Of a DNA stretch of 64,000 nt, positions 47,643-58,271 are shown one piece after another; position 1 is the first letter of the stretch; every line of letters begins with the position of its first letter. Under the pieces are notes generated by a model. That model saw nothing but the letters and a program-made list of their open reading frames with translations. It was not told where the DNA came from and did not search any database. The stretch is taken from positions 15,590,041 through 15,654,040 of the forward strand of contig CM026562.1 in assembly GCA_015143295.1 (NCBI GenBank), given 5' to 3'. The DNA is from Tetracentron sinense (taxonomy: Eukaryota > Streptophyta > Magnoliopsida > Trochodendrales > Trochodendraceae). Position numbers and translations under genes: made by a program.

Positions 47643-48138
47643 GGAACTCCATCCACCTCGAACACTGAGCCTAGTGTTAAAAGGCACCCTCCTAGTAAAG
47701 GGAATGGCCCTTCAACTCAGAAATTCATTCCTACATGTCATAAATGTGGAGTGAAGGGTCATATTAAGCCTATGTCCTAAACTTCGAAGAATGCCCAATC
47801 ATGGTTTTGAGAACCACAAAAATTTTCATGGGAATCTTCAAAAGAGAGTTGAGGTCCTAGTGGAGAAGTTTAGGAGTTTGTGTGAAGATGTGATGAAAAT
47901 TGCTCACAACTCTAGACAGTGGCATGGTCATGACACTCCTCATGCTAGATATAGAGGAGGTAAAGGGGAGAACCATAATGCCCGTCATAATTCTAGGACT
48001 CAATCTTGGAAAAGGAGGAATAGGAGGAAGAGGCAAAAGGTCATACCTATCTCAACTGAAACGGTTAGAGACCAAAGGGTCAATCAAACTTCTAAAACCG
48101 TTTGGGTGAGAAAGGAAGACCTGAAGGGCTTCACTTAG
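47643..48138 (+). pseudogene. Element D gag, 3' half (Sirevirus-like copia)
   Basis: The plus strand continues the gag that stops at 3133: it begins with the same 5-bp duplication ggaac and reads on in phase (GTPSTSNTEPS). It contains a CCHC-like knuckle start (CHKCGVKGHIKP, last Cys lost to a frame change near 47775), then LQKRVEVLVEKFRSLCEDVMKIAH and a basic stretch (KRRNRRKRQK) ending VWVRKEDLKGF and TAG. Each block matches element E gag in the same order. No protease or other pol domain follows. Confidence 0.86.
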
Positions 48139-49914
48139 CCCGTGCCTGTCATAGCCTAGGGTGTGTTTGTATTGATATATCTTGCCCTAATGCTATGCTA
48201 TATGTGTATACTAATAGTTTTTCTTTTTACTAGTGCTTATTTGCTTTAGTATGGTTTTCTGTTTTCTTTATTTTGAAAAATCCAAAAACATTGAAAAACC
48301 ATAAAATCCAAAAAGATTTTTTTTATATTGCCCTTACTTGACTTGCATGATTTGCATTCCTTGTGTGATCTTTATTTCTATACTTGTCCAGGGTTGAATA
48401 TGAGCTTGTTGCTGATTGAGGATATATCACCTTCATAGTCTCTTGGTTAGGCTGAAAATTGGACCGATTTTATCTTGAATAGTTAGAGACCTATTCTTGT
48501 GTGTATGCTTTACAAATTTCACATGCACTCTGACTGATTCTATTGAGAGGTCTATTTTCCAATCTGTAGGTGTAAGGCTTATCCCTTTAGTGTGACCTTG
48601 GATGACCAATCTAGAATGACCATATTTGTTAGTCATCCCCATTTTGTGTATCCTCCATGAGCTTAATTTGTTGCAATGAAAATGGCTACCTATTGGGATA
48701 GTGTGAAAGTCACTATTGGATGCAAACAGTATGAAATGGCTACCTAGGCAGACAGTAGGTATCTATCTGGGTCACTAGAGTGAAAGCCCCTGTTGCTAAT
48801 AGCCAGGACTACCTACCTGGATAGTGTGAAAGCCATCATTGCATGAAAAGATATGACCAGATAAAGATCATCAAAAGAAATCTTACAAAGTTTGGAGGCA
48901 TTTGACAAAAAATAAAAGTAAACTAATGAGTGAAATAAAATGGATACAGGAGCACTAAAATGTAAAAAATCAGCATATCTGGATCTAACTAGGTTTGACT
49001 TCTAAGATGTATGTCTTCGGGAGTCCCCTTAGTGGTTAATGTCATACCCTTGGAAAGGGAAAGAAACCTTGATCTAGTATCTTGTCAGACCACCACTACA
49101 CACAATGCTTCACTTTTGAACTGTTCACTAAATATGTCTAAGTGAATTGGCTATGCTTTAGCATTCCATGAGATTTAGTTAGATGGGTATCCTCAGTCGG
49201 ACTAACTAATCATGTTCTTCATTGGATTTGTAATTTTAAATTACTACTCTTGGAATGCTTTTGATGCATGTTTGTGTGGCACGTGATATTTTTTTTATTA
49301 TTATTATGTGGTCTCTTATTGGTTTACCATGGGCCTTTCTAGCATAAGTGCCCGGTTTTTGGTGATATCCTTGATCTTAGGGGGAGAAGATCAAGTTGAG
49401 TTGTTGAGGGGGAGTTCTGTGCTTGAGTTGTTGAGGGGGAGTTTGTGCTTTATATTTCTATCTCGTTCCCCGGTTTTTAGTCCCTCATTGTCTGTTTTGA
49501 TTGGTTGTACTGTGGTTGCCTTGATATTTCACTTTTGTTAAATTGATATATTTTTTTTTGAATATTGGCTTCCTAACTTCCTTTGGCAATTGTGCCAAAA
49601 ATGGGGAGAATGTTAGGGTAGTATTTCCCTCGTTCAGTACATTCCTTGCTTCACCTGTGATTACTTATTTTCATATTCCACACATGCTTCACTGGGTATT
49701 TTGTTTTTGAGCATGTGCAGGTGCAAAGTTGCAGCAGACTGATGCAGACTGATTTTTCTTGGCAAGAGCTTAAGTGTCTTAAATTAAGATGATTTGTCGA
49801 TTGGTGTCATGTAATAGTATTAGAGTCATGTAATGTCCTAATTCACCGTTTTGATGTGTTTGGGTGAGTTTGTGTCACGCCATGTACTTCAGTTTGATTT
49901 TGCCACGGAATTGC
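48139..49914 (+). other. Element D 3' non-coding region (pol absent)
   Basis: About 1.8 kb without coding sequence follows gag where pol would be. It resembles the non-coding region downstream of pol in element E: 'aaaaatccaaaaacattgaaaaa' (48277-48300), a repeated block with 'ggctacct' and 'gtgaaagcc' (48683-48850), and several purine tracts (about 49378, 49409, 49433, 49598), a hallmark of Sireviruses. It reads as retained cis-acting sequence. Confidence 0.7.
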
Positions 49915-49927
49915 CAAAGGGGGAGAT
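49915..49927 (+). promoter_or_regulatory. Element D polypurine tract
   Basis: AAAGGGGGGAGAT abuts the LTR start TGTAAAGTCC. The preceding 'gaattgcc' is shared with element E at the same place. Confidence 0.88.
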
Positions 49928-51389
49928 TGTAAAGTCCATGTTTTGGTGTTGGCATATTTTGGTGTCAAAACAAGTGAGTCTAGCTGTCTAGGTGAGTATC
50001 TTGTGTCATTATCTTCAAGCATCCATGCCAAAGCAAGATGAAGACCAAAGAAGACTGGTTGATCCACTTGATTGATCATTTCCTTCATAGGATGGTAAGT
50101 GACTTAGATACCATACTACCATAGGTGGGATTTGACCTAGGATTATCCTAACATGATGCCTTAGGTGGTAAGTGACCTAGACTAACCATACGGACCCTAG
50201 GTGATGAGATAAACAGTGCAAAACTTGTTTTAAATTCTGAAATTTTTCAAAAAACCAAGGTTACTTTGAGTGTATCTCACAAACCGTAGCTCTGATTTTG
50301 CTCCATAATATGTCAAAACGACCATATCGAAAAGGGCTACAACTTTTGTGAAGTGTCCGAGACCCAAAAACAAACTTTTAGATTCGGTTTGGCACCTTAG
50401 AGTCGACCCTGACCATTTTGGGTCGACCCTGGGTATAGCAAGATTTGTACCAGGTTTTTTGGCAGAGACTAAGAAAAGTGAGGGTCGACCCTGAGGGGCA
50501 TCCGGACGACCGAATGTGCCCCATGGGTCGACCCTGATATGGATTTCTTGCCAAAATCGGTTTTTCATGCTTTTTTTTAGCAACTTTAACACCTTCTAAA
50601 ACTTGATTTTTGATTCCCTATTTATAGAGAACCCTTCCACTTCGTGGAGCACAACTGAGGGGGTGTGTGGAGAGGGTTTTTAAGTTCCTCCAGAGGTTAT
50701 AAAACCTATGAAAATTGGTGCTCTCCTCCCCTTTGGTTAATGCCTTTAAACCTAGAATTTGCAAGCCTAAAGCTATAATTTTGCTTGTTTGGACTTGTCC
50801 TTTGATGGAGTCCATCTAGGTATTGATTTATATAAAACTATCAATCCGTTCTGGAGAGAACACCTTGGCTGGAGTATTTCGGAGCCTTTCCAAAGGAGAT
50901 CGATCCGAGAAGGATCGTGGTAGAGTGATTTGGTCGGTGGATTCCGAAGCCGTCATTGACGGAGATCGATCGGAAGATCGTGGACTGTTTTAGAGACACA
51001 AAGAGAAGTACAAGCGGCTACGGTTGATCACGTACGTGGTGACATTTCGAGGCGTGGAGGACTAAGAACTGAAGGATCGTGGTGTCGAGTCCTAAGGAGT
51101 CAAGTTCGAGTCTTGTAAGTTCTTGTTTACTTTGTCTTAGTGGATTCTCATGGCTGGACTAGGTCCCGTTATTTTTCCCGAAAGGGTTTCCACGTAAAAA
51201 TCCTTGTGTTATGGTTTGCTTGGTTTTCCTTATTCCGCACTTGATTATCATCTTCCTTTGAGTTAAATAACTTAATTTAAAAACATCAAAAATGGTAGAC
51301 AGACTATTAAGGAAACCTAACCAACCCCTCGAACTTGTAGATTCTCAACTCAAACATCGGATTTGAGGTTCATCGAATTAGAATTTTCA
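49928..51389 (+). repeat. Element D 3' LTR
   Basis: It starts TGTAAAGTCCATG and ends GAATTAGAATTTTCA, 1462 bp, followed by TTTTT. It matches the split LTR at 4629-8531. It contains AGGGTCGACCCT (perfect palindrome, 50481-50492) and several near copies (50400-50530), just upstream of a TATA-like TATTTATA (about 50608). Confidence 0.93.
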
Positions 51390-52850
51390 TTTTTCATGAG
51401 AAATTTTTTCTCATGGCTTAATCATAAGTCTTGGAAACCCGGATGATTTACAATGGGTTATGGATAAGATAGTATGTCAATCTCGAAGGCCTATTAGGGA
51501 TAATGTATTTTGAAGGATAAATCGAATTTAAAAGTTCATGTGGCAAGATCCGTAATGGTTTATATTCATACACTGGGATTCAATTGCAACATGGATATCT
51601 CACGTCACTTCTAATTCCAATGTATTTCCTGTTTAGGGTCAATGGGATAACATTGGGTAAGCCAGGGTAAGAATGTCTCAGAGCAATCTGTGTAGGTGCT
51701 CACATAAGAAATACAAGGTCAATAATTGATTAAAAGTCAATCAATATTTAAGTGATTAAAAGTTAATCTTGAATTAAATAGATTAACAGTTAATCTATTG
51801 TTTAAATTAATTGTTAACTTAAACTAAGGGAATATTAGTAATTATTTGATTAACATAATTAAAGGGAAAATGGGTCTGACCCATATCCATGAACCCATTA
51901 AAATGGACCTTTAATATGGGCCAAAGCCCATGGGTTTAAACCCTAGGGTGGAGCGCTCACTTTAGGAATCCTAATTGGATTAGGATTATGTTAATTGAAT
52001 AATTGTTGAAATATAATTGCTATAATTATGGAATTAAAATCCAATTGTTGGATTGCAATAAGGATGAGGATAAGATGTAATTGGATTACAACTTGGAGTG
52101 TTTAACTCCTCAAACTCCATGCCCCCTTGATGCTCACGCTCCCCTCTTTGGTTTAGGTTTCCTAGTTTGACTAGGATTCCTCTCTTGTGTTGGATGTTGA
52201 CTTATCCCTTTTAATTAAGGAATCCTCTTTTAATAGGGACGCTTTAATTAGTAGGATTACTATAACTAAAGTAGTTATAGATTAAGTAGGAGTTTAATTA
52301 ATTAATAGTAAAAGTTATTATTAATTAATAATTTCTACTAGATAAGTTGTAGTTGGAATAGGATTATAATAGGATCCTAGTCTATATATACCCCAACACC
52401 CTAGACCATTCAGTACTTTTTTCCAGAATTTTTTCTCTCCTCTCCTCTCTCTCTCCAAATCGTGAGCCCTAAGGGATACCCCTAGGGATTTTCTTGAGCC
52501 TCTAAAGTGGTGCAAGTTGGGTTTTGTTTATTCTAGGGTTTTGAACCTTAGTACTTTTGTTGATAGAAGGTCTACACCATTACTCCATCTTCTTCCTCTT
52601 GCTTCTATAATTCCAAAGGAGATTCTAAAGCTTCGTGGGGATAGCGAAGAACAAGGATCGAGCTTCTAGTATTTTTTCGGAGAAATCTCTACAAAGAGTT
52701 CAGACGGTTCGAGGGGATTAAGTTTCACCGGTGAACATCATTCACCGAGGTGATATGACTAAAACTCTTAGATAATTTTGATGCTTTTTATGGTGTTAAG
52801 ATCTAAGGGGATTCAGTTTTCGTATAAATTTTTATCCAGATCCCCCTTCA
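51390..52850 (+). repeat. Element B 3' LTR, downstream part
   Basis: This matches the last ~1455 bp of the B LTRs, ending GATCCCCCTTCA, and is followed by gttaa, the TSD of B. It begins with CATGAGAAA after the D flank TTTTT, exactly where the part at 8532-9289 stops. The uninterrupted form is seen in solo LTR B2 near 29745. Confidence 0.92.
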
Positions 52851-52880
52851 GTTAAGGGATGCTTAACCACGGTTAAATGT
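52851..52880 (-). other. 30-bp remnant of element F between B and E
   Basis: The sequence gttaagggatgcttaaccacgg and onward matches the reverse complement of the F LTR copy at about 25965-25995. It is the F sequence on the far side of the B insertion, and the flank of E. Confidence 0.75.
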
Positions 52881-54110
52881 TGATATTTATCCAGATCAAT
52901 GATCTCTAAGACCTAGAGGGGGGGTGAATAGGTCTATCTAATAATTTCTAACCAATTTTAATTTTTCAATTAATATGTTTAGAAATCAATGAACAATTCA
53001 ATAAGATAATCCAGACAAATCAAACACAGAAGATTTTTACGTGGAAAACCCTAACGGGAAAAAACCACGGGACCTTGTCCAGCAATAAACTTCACTATGA
53101 AAAGATATCAAGTACAAGACAAGACCTTACCAAAACAGAAACGACGTTCCTAGGTATAGACTCTTACTCTTGATTTCCACGAACCAGCAGGTTTGATCTC
53201 CGCCGCAGCAGCTTCGGTTCCACACCGACCAAATCTTCTCAACCTACTTCAAAACCACGATCACACACGATCGATCTCCTTCCACGAAGGCTCCGGATCA
53301 AACACCGGACACACACACAAGGTGTAGGGTTGTGAATCAATTTAGAAAGTTTCAAACCCTAGAGGGATCTCATACAGATCTGAGATCACACAATGCAAGA
53401 TCAAAGGTTTAGATCTATACTTGCATTCTCTAGGATCAAAGAAAGAGGAGGGATCAACAAAGATCTAATAAAAGCAATAAGAAAAACCCTAGAAGAGTTT
53501 CTCAGACCTATACTCTTTCAAAAATATCAAAGACACGAATTAGGTCTCCAAAAAGTTGTTTATATAGGGTTTAAAAAAAAAGAATCCAGAAAAAGAAAAA
53601 TTCTTTTTACGGGGACCGATCGATCGGTGCTCACTACCGATCGCTCGGTCCAAAACGGATCGCTCGGTCCAAATGACCGATCGCTCGGTTATAAATCATC
53701 TCTCTGGAAAAATACCCCATACAAACTTTTTGTCCAGTCGATAGCCACCGATCGCTCGGTAGGCCACCGATCGATCGGTCTCAATATCGAGCGATCGGTT
53801 GAGACAGAATTGTTTTCAAACCATGATTCATTTCATTTTTATTTGATTCAAATGAGATCAAACAACTTTGTTAGTTTAAAACTATCCTCCTAGGTATGTT
53901 TAGAGTTATCTAAGCCAAATCTAACCTAGGTAGGGGTCTCTAAGTCCATTACCTGTCTAGATCCAGAGTATGAGCTTTTTCTTCTCTTTCTTCAATCTTC
54001 TTTAAGCTTTAGCTCTTCTCTTCTGACAAGTTGAACATGACTCGACGACTCGACTCACATGACCTATCTAATGATCACGGAATTTGCCAACACCTATTTA
54101 GGGATTTACA
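52881..54110 (-). repeat. Element E 3' LTR
   Basis: On the minus strand it starts TGTAAATCCCTAAATAGG (54110) and ends AAATATCA (52881), 1230 bp. The left edge was chosen because the bases beyond it (acatttaacc) match element F. A TATA box (TATATAAA) lies near 53564-53571 on the minus strand. Near the end is the CCCCCCCTCTAGG stretch often seen in such LTRs. The palindrome cluster (53615-53779) lies upstream of the TATA box. Confidence 0.85.
53615..53779 (-). promoter_or_regulatory. U3 palindrome cluster in the copia element E LTR, shared with gypsy A LTRs
   Basis: ACCGATCG(A/C)TCGGT or near copies lie at 53615, 53636, 53676, 53747 and 53766, with others between. Between two groups lies a ~45 bp stretch (53701-53746: ctctggaaa, catacaaa, ccagtcgatagcc) that matches the same spacer in gypsy LTR A (47331-47380, and 938-990 reversed) in order and orientation relative to the element. 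Confidence 0.75.
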
Positions 54111-54122
54111 ATCTCCCCCTTT
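54111..54122 (-). promoter_or_regulatory. Element E polypurine tract
   Basis: The minus strand AAAGGGGGAGAT abuts the LTR start TGTAAATCCC. Confidence 0.88.
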
Positions 54123-54687
54123 GGCAATTCCGGGACAAAACAAGACTAACTTATATTCTAGGTTCAAATTTTCCCAATTGATTCAAAAATGGAAAATTGA
54201 CCTTTACATGACTCAAAAATATAATTACAGGACTTTTGACATGTTAGCTTGTCATGATTCACCAAACTTAGAACCTGTTTGCCTGCACATGCTAAATCAA
54301 AAACCTGTGAAGCATGGGAAATAAAATATGGGATAAAATATTGGAAGAATGAAAATATGTATTACATAACATCCACAATTCCACAATACTATATCCATAA
54401 CAGGTTAAGCATTCCATAACATCATCCAAAACATTAACACATTACACATTAATCGTAACTCTCCCCCTTTTTTGGCTCGAAATGCCAAAGGTGGACTAGA
54501 AAATTAATGCATAACCATCCAAATGAGATGAGATAGAAGATAATGAGCATGAACCATCCAAATGTATACATCCAAAACAAGTTAATAATATCCAAGTAGG
54601 TTTGTACTAAGTACAACCAAGACAAAATACATCGAAATGTCAAACAAAAACTATCACTCGACTAAGATAAACTCCAATCATGAACTA
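54123..54687 (-). other. Element E region between env-like ORF and polypurine tract
   Basis: No coding sequence is seen. It has a second purine tract (minus strand AAAAAAGGGGGAGAG, about 54465-54479), consistent with the multiple tracts of Sireviruses, and a ~20-bp 'catccaaatg' repeat near 54505-54560. Confidence 0.6.
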
Positions 54688-55591
54688 TCACTCCTGCTCA
54701 TCATCAGAAGTGAGCTGGGACTCATAGTAAGCTCGAAAATCCCGAACATCTCTCTGTACGCCTAGCACGGCTGCATCGAGAGATCCAAGTCTACCACGAA
54801 CCTCTGTAGTAAACTCCTTATATGATGAAACATGAGTCCTGAGATCCATCTGCATCTCTCGCATCATCCTGGCAAGATCATCCATAGTGGCCGGAGGAGG
54901 ACGAGATGACCCAGCACCAACTTCTGCTCCCTCCTCTGTATCTCGAACTAAGGCATGTGAAAAACTCTGAGCTAGGGTCTTTTTGTTGATTGGACCCTTA
55001 GGAACTCGAGTAGGAACACCAGGAGGAGCGATAACTCCTTGAGAACCAAGAAGTTTAGTGATGAGTGAACCAAATGGTAGGGCTCCAACTGCTGTACTAG
55101 TTTGATGGGCTTGGATCATCAAGTCAATGATGTGAGCGGCAAGATCAATATCACACCCACGTAGAAGACTAAACAGAAATCTAGCTCTATCTTCCCTAAG
55201 GTCCGCAGTATGAACCTTTGGATGGATATTTGCACTCATAACTAGGTTTACTAGTCTAGCATCCTTAGTGAGTTTCGCCACTTCAATAAGAGACCCAACC
55301 CAAAACGTAGGTGTCACGCCCCAAAATACCCCCTAGGAGTTAAGGGATACTTTAGAGGTGACTACGTGTACCTGTTAAACCATCCTGTAATGCAAGAGGC
55401 TAAACATAATATAATACAATGATAATCAGAGCACGGAAACTAAACATAAGTGCAGAAGCATAAGCCAACTTTTTCTTTTCTTCTATAACTCCAAATAGTA
55501 TTCCAAGTTAACATATACCAAATACAATCAAAGTAAAGGTGGACATGCCCACCTATCAAAATACAAAAAGGAACTCTCTAGCCCTCTCCTC

Positions 55592-55732
55592 TCAACAGTA
55601 GTCGAGGTATGGCCACACATCCAAGTCCCCATCCTCCTGAGACTGCCATGGGATAGGTGGCTCCCTCTCCTCTACATACTCCTCCTCGACCCAAGGCTCG
55701 GGGTCGAGGACATCCACAGTACCTGCAGACAT
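55592..55732 (-). CDS. LTR-encoded small acidic ORF (46 aa), solo LTR A4
   Basis: The minus strand ATG 55732 to TGA 55592 encodes MSAGTVDVLDPEPWVEEEYV and an acidic tail ending WPYLDYC. It shares start, phase and the PWVEEEYVEE core with the copies in A and A2, although the tail is different and 7 residues longer. Function unknown. Confidence 0.45.
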   Translation of the reverse strand: MSAGTVDVLDPEPWVEEEYVEEREPPIPWQSQEDGDLDVWPYLDYC

Positions 55733-56009
55733 AAAAGTACGGCTGAGCATGGAATACTCAGCGAGTTCAAACTACTAGCTAACCATAACAATAGCGAAAG
55801 CATAACAACAGTGAGCAATACAAGATATTAATTTAAAGCAATAGTGAAAGCATAAGATACATAGCCATATCTTGACATGCGTGTATGAATGCAAAAACCT
55901 CGATAAAACTCATGTCTCAGAAACCTTTTTCGTGTCTCGGTCAAATCATGTATGTGTGTCGTGTCTTGTCTTGTATTTCATGTCTTGATTTGTTCTTGAC
56001 TTGTATACT

Positions 56010-56284
56010 TGTGAGCCAGAGGCTAGCACCCTTCCTTGGGCTACCAACCTCCTTGTCATGTTCTTGTTCCATTTCTCTTGTGAGCCAGAGGCTAGCACCC
56101 TTCCTTGGGCTACCAACCTCCTTGTCATGTTCTTGTTCCATTTCTCTTGTGAGCCAGAAGCTAGCACCCTTCCTTGGGCTACCAACGTCCTTGTCATGTT
56201 CTTGTTCCATTTCTCTTGTGAGCCAGAGGCTAGCACCCTTCCTTGAGCTACCAACCTCCTTGTCATGTTCTTGTTCCATTTCTT
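56010..56284 (-). repeat. Four-copy 66-bp tandem repeat in solo LTR A4
   Basis: Four units of about 66 bp (containing 'gtgagccagaggctagcacc' and 'ttgtcatgttcttgttcc') are nearly identical, with single-base differences. They occupy the same LTR position as the unrelated arrays in A, A2, A3 and G. Confidence 0.9.
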
Positions 56285-58271
56285 GATTCAACATGTATAA
56301 TACAATCTTGAAAAACCCAGTTTCATGCATGCATGTGTGCTCGTGTGCGTGCCAATAGTGACAATCATGGGGACACGTGTAACAAGAGGGATATCGCATC
56401 ATATTTCAATTCATAGTATAACATGTAAGCATTTAGGTGATCAACATGGCATTTGGTCAAGTCATCATTTACAAGAATAATTACATAAAGCTTACATCCA
56501 TTTCCTTTATCAATTTCATTTATTCTTGGTTTAGGCATATTATCAAACATCCGGTGTACAACATTTTAGTAGTTTTATTTCCCCTTTTTAGCGCATAACT
56601 TTCCAACACAACATCCAAGTATGTTCATTATTCATAGAGTGCCCTTCCACCATTTGCCATACCCACATTTCACCACGTCCAACGGCATCCAATCGCCTCT
56701 ACCTCCACCATTCATACATACAACCCCACATTCACATTTATCTTGTTTAGGTTTAGGAAGTATAGCACATTTCAAGTAAGGGAAGATACAAGACCAACAT
56801 CATAATGTCAAAGGGGAAACTAGATTATTGCTAAAGAAAGTTAGTAGAGTGTACTAACCTTGAATCGAAGCTTGATCTTGGTGTAGACCTTGATTTAAAC
56901 TCCAACTTGGAAGAAGAAAGCCCTTACTCAAACTATACTTGATTGGGTAGGAAACCCTCTTGAAAATACCGTAGAGAGTGCTGCCCTAGCTTGAGAAGGG
57001 AACCCCACACGAGCTTGAGCCTTGAACTTGAAGCAAAACGAGTTGGGGTGAGCTAGGGTTCTTAAACCCCTTTGATTCCTTCTCAAATGGAAAACCCTAG
57101 TTGCAAATCCCCTTCTCCTTTCTCTCTATCTCTCAAAATCCCTTAAGTGCTGTGAATGAAGCCCTAAAGGCTCGGGCAAGCCCTTATGGGTAAGGGTTTA
57201 AACCCCAAAAGACGAAAAAGCCCTTAATAAAAATTCTGAAAAACACGAAGACCGAGCGATCGGTGGTTATGACCGATCGATCGGTTGCCTACCGAGCGAT
57301 CGGTGTTATTGACCGATCGACCGGTCAAAAACTCACTCTCTGGAAAATTTCCCCATACAAATTTTTCGACCAGTCGATAGCCTCCGATCGATCGGTTTTG
57401 GACCGATCGATCGCTCCATGGACCGAGCGATCGGTGCTCTGCTGGTCCCGACTGTTTTGGCCATATCTTTTGACTCGCTCGTCCGATTTCGACGATTCAA
57501 CTTGCGTTGGATTCGTCTCTCGAAAACACACATTTCTGATGTTTCAGAATTTCTGATTTCTCCCTTATTTACACTATGAAACGGCCAATTAGCTACGAGA
57601 GTGCCATTCATTAAAGATGAAAAAGTCCGGGGTGCTACAGTAGGAGTACCACTAAGAAAGGTAACAACATGTTCCATGGAGTCTTTATCCTCATCACTCT
57701 TATAATTATAAGGATAATATGCATTTGGAACTCGAGGACAGCCAAGGAATTTAGAAATCAAATCAGCATTTATGACAACAGATTGTTCTAATGCTCGAGA
57801 TTTGAATGACCATTTTTTCTGGTTGATTTCAGAAAAATTAGAGTAAAATTCCCTAACTAACTGGACAGAAGCAGGACCGGATAAGGTAAGTATACCTTCC
57901 CATTTACGATCTGAAATGAGTGTAGGAAGATAATAATCACCAAAATCGGAAATATGTATGTCCCTTTCAACCATTACACCTTTCTTGCTAAAATACTCAC
58001 TAAAGAGTTGAGCAGCAGTAGGACTTATAAACTGGGATAACTGACTGGACTAGGAAGATGAAGCTTTACCTTTATTTTTCCGAGTTTTATCAGCCAAAGA
58101 TTTTTGTCGATTCTCAGTTGTAGAATCTATCATTCGACGAATAGGCCTGTCCCCAATTGAAATACCATGCCCTATTGGAGTGAAAATAAAAGGCTCTTGG
58201 TTTTCCTCATCTTGAGGAGGGTCCTCTTGGTTGTTGAGGACCAACCTCCGACGTTTGGGAACGCCAGACAT

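Larger units (their letters stand above)
55312..57639 (-). repeat. Solo LTR A4 (Ty3/gypsy, A family)
   Basis: On the minus strand it starts TGTAGCACCCCGGAC (57639) and ends TTGGGGCGTGACA (55312), with a perfect TSD gtagg (55307-55311 and 57640-57644). It splits the env-like ORF of E. It has the palindrome cluster with the shared spacer (57249-57440), a candidate intron (donor AAG/GTTAGTAC at 56859/56858, acceptor CTGCAG at 55723), a four-copy 66-bp array and the small acidic ORF. Confidence 0.95.
54688..58271 (-). pseudogene. Element E env-like ORF ('putative plant transposon protein' type), split by solo LTR A4
   Basis: The minus strand from ATG 58271 (MSGVPKRRRL) runs into an in-frame TAG at 58050-58052, continues (SASVQ-type motif PASVQLVREFYSNFSEI, then KSRALEQSVVINADLISKFLG) to 57640, and resumes at 55311 after solo LTR A4 (FWVGSLIEVAKLTKDARLV, DRARFLFSLLRGCDIDLAAHIIDLM), ending TAG near 54688. 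The C-terminal ~90 residues are an acidic coiled coil. The motifs match the family usually named putative plant transposon protein (I believe PF20167). Position after pol is that of the env-like ORF of SIRE elements; I see no signal peptide or clear membrane segment in what remains. No known biochemical role. Confidence 0.7.

Noticed and set aside
1-51389. A giant inverted repeat between about 1-8.5 kb and 44.6-51.4 kb
   Set aside because: Only the LTRs are shared between the arms. The internal parts are complementary halves of single elements (gag 5' half versus 3' half, pol versus gag), so this is a split by inversion and not a duplication.
54031-54324. 97-codon plus-strand ORF next to the E 3' LTR
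   Set aside because: It overlaps the polypurine tract and 3' region of E on the opposite strand, and no domain is seen.
56010-56284. Possible CRISPR-like array (four regular 66-bp units)
   Set aside because: The units are contiguous with no unique spacers, lie inside a plant LTR with TSD, and have no cas genes.
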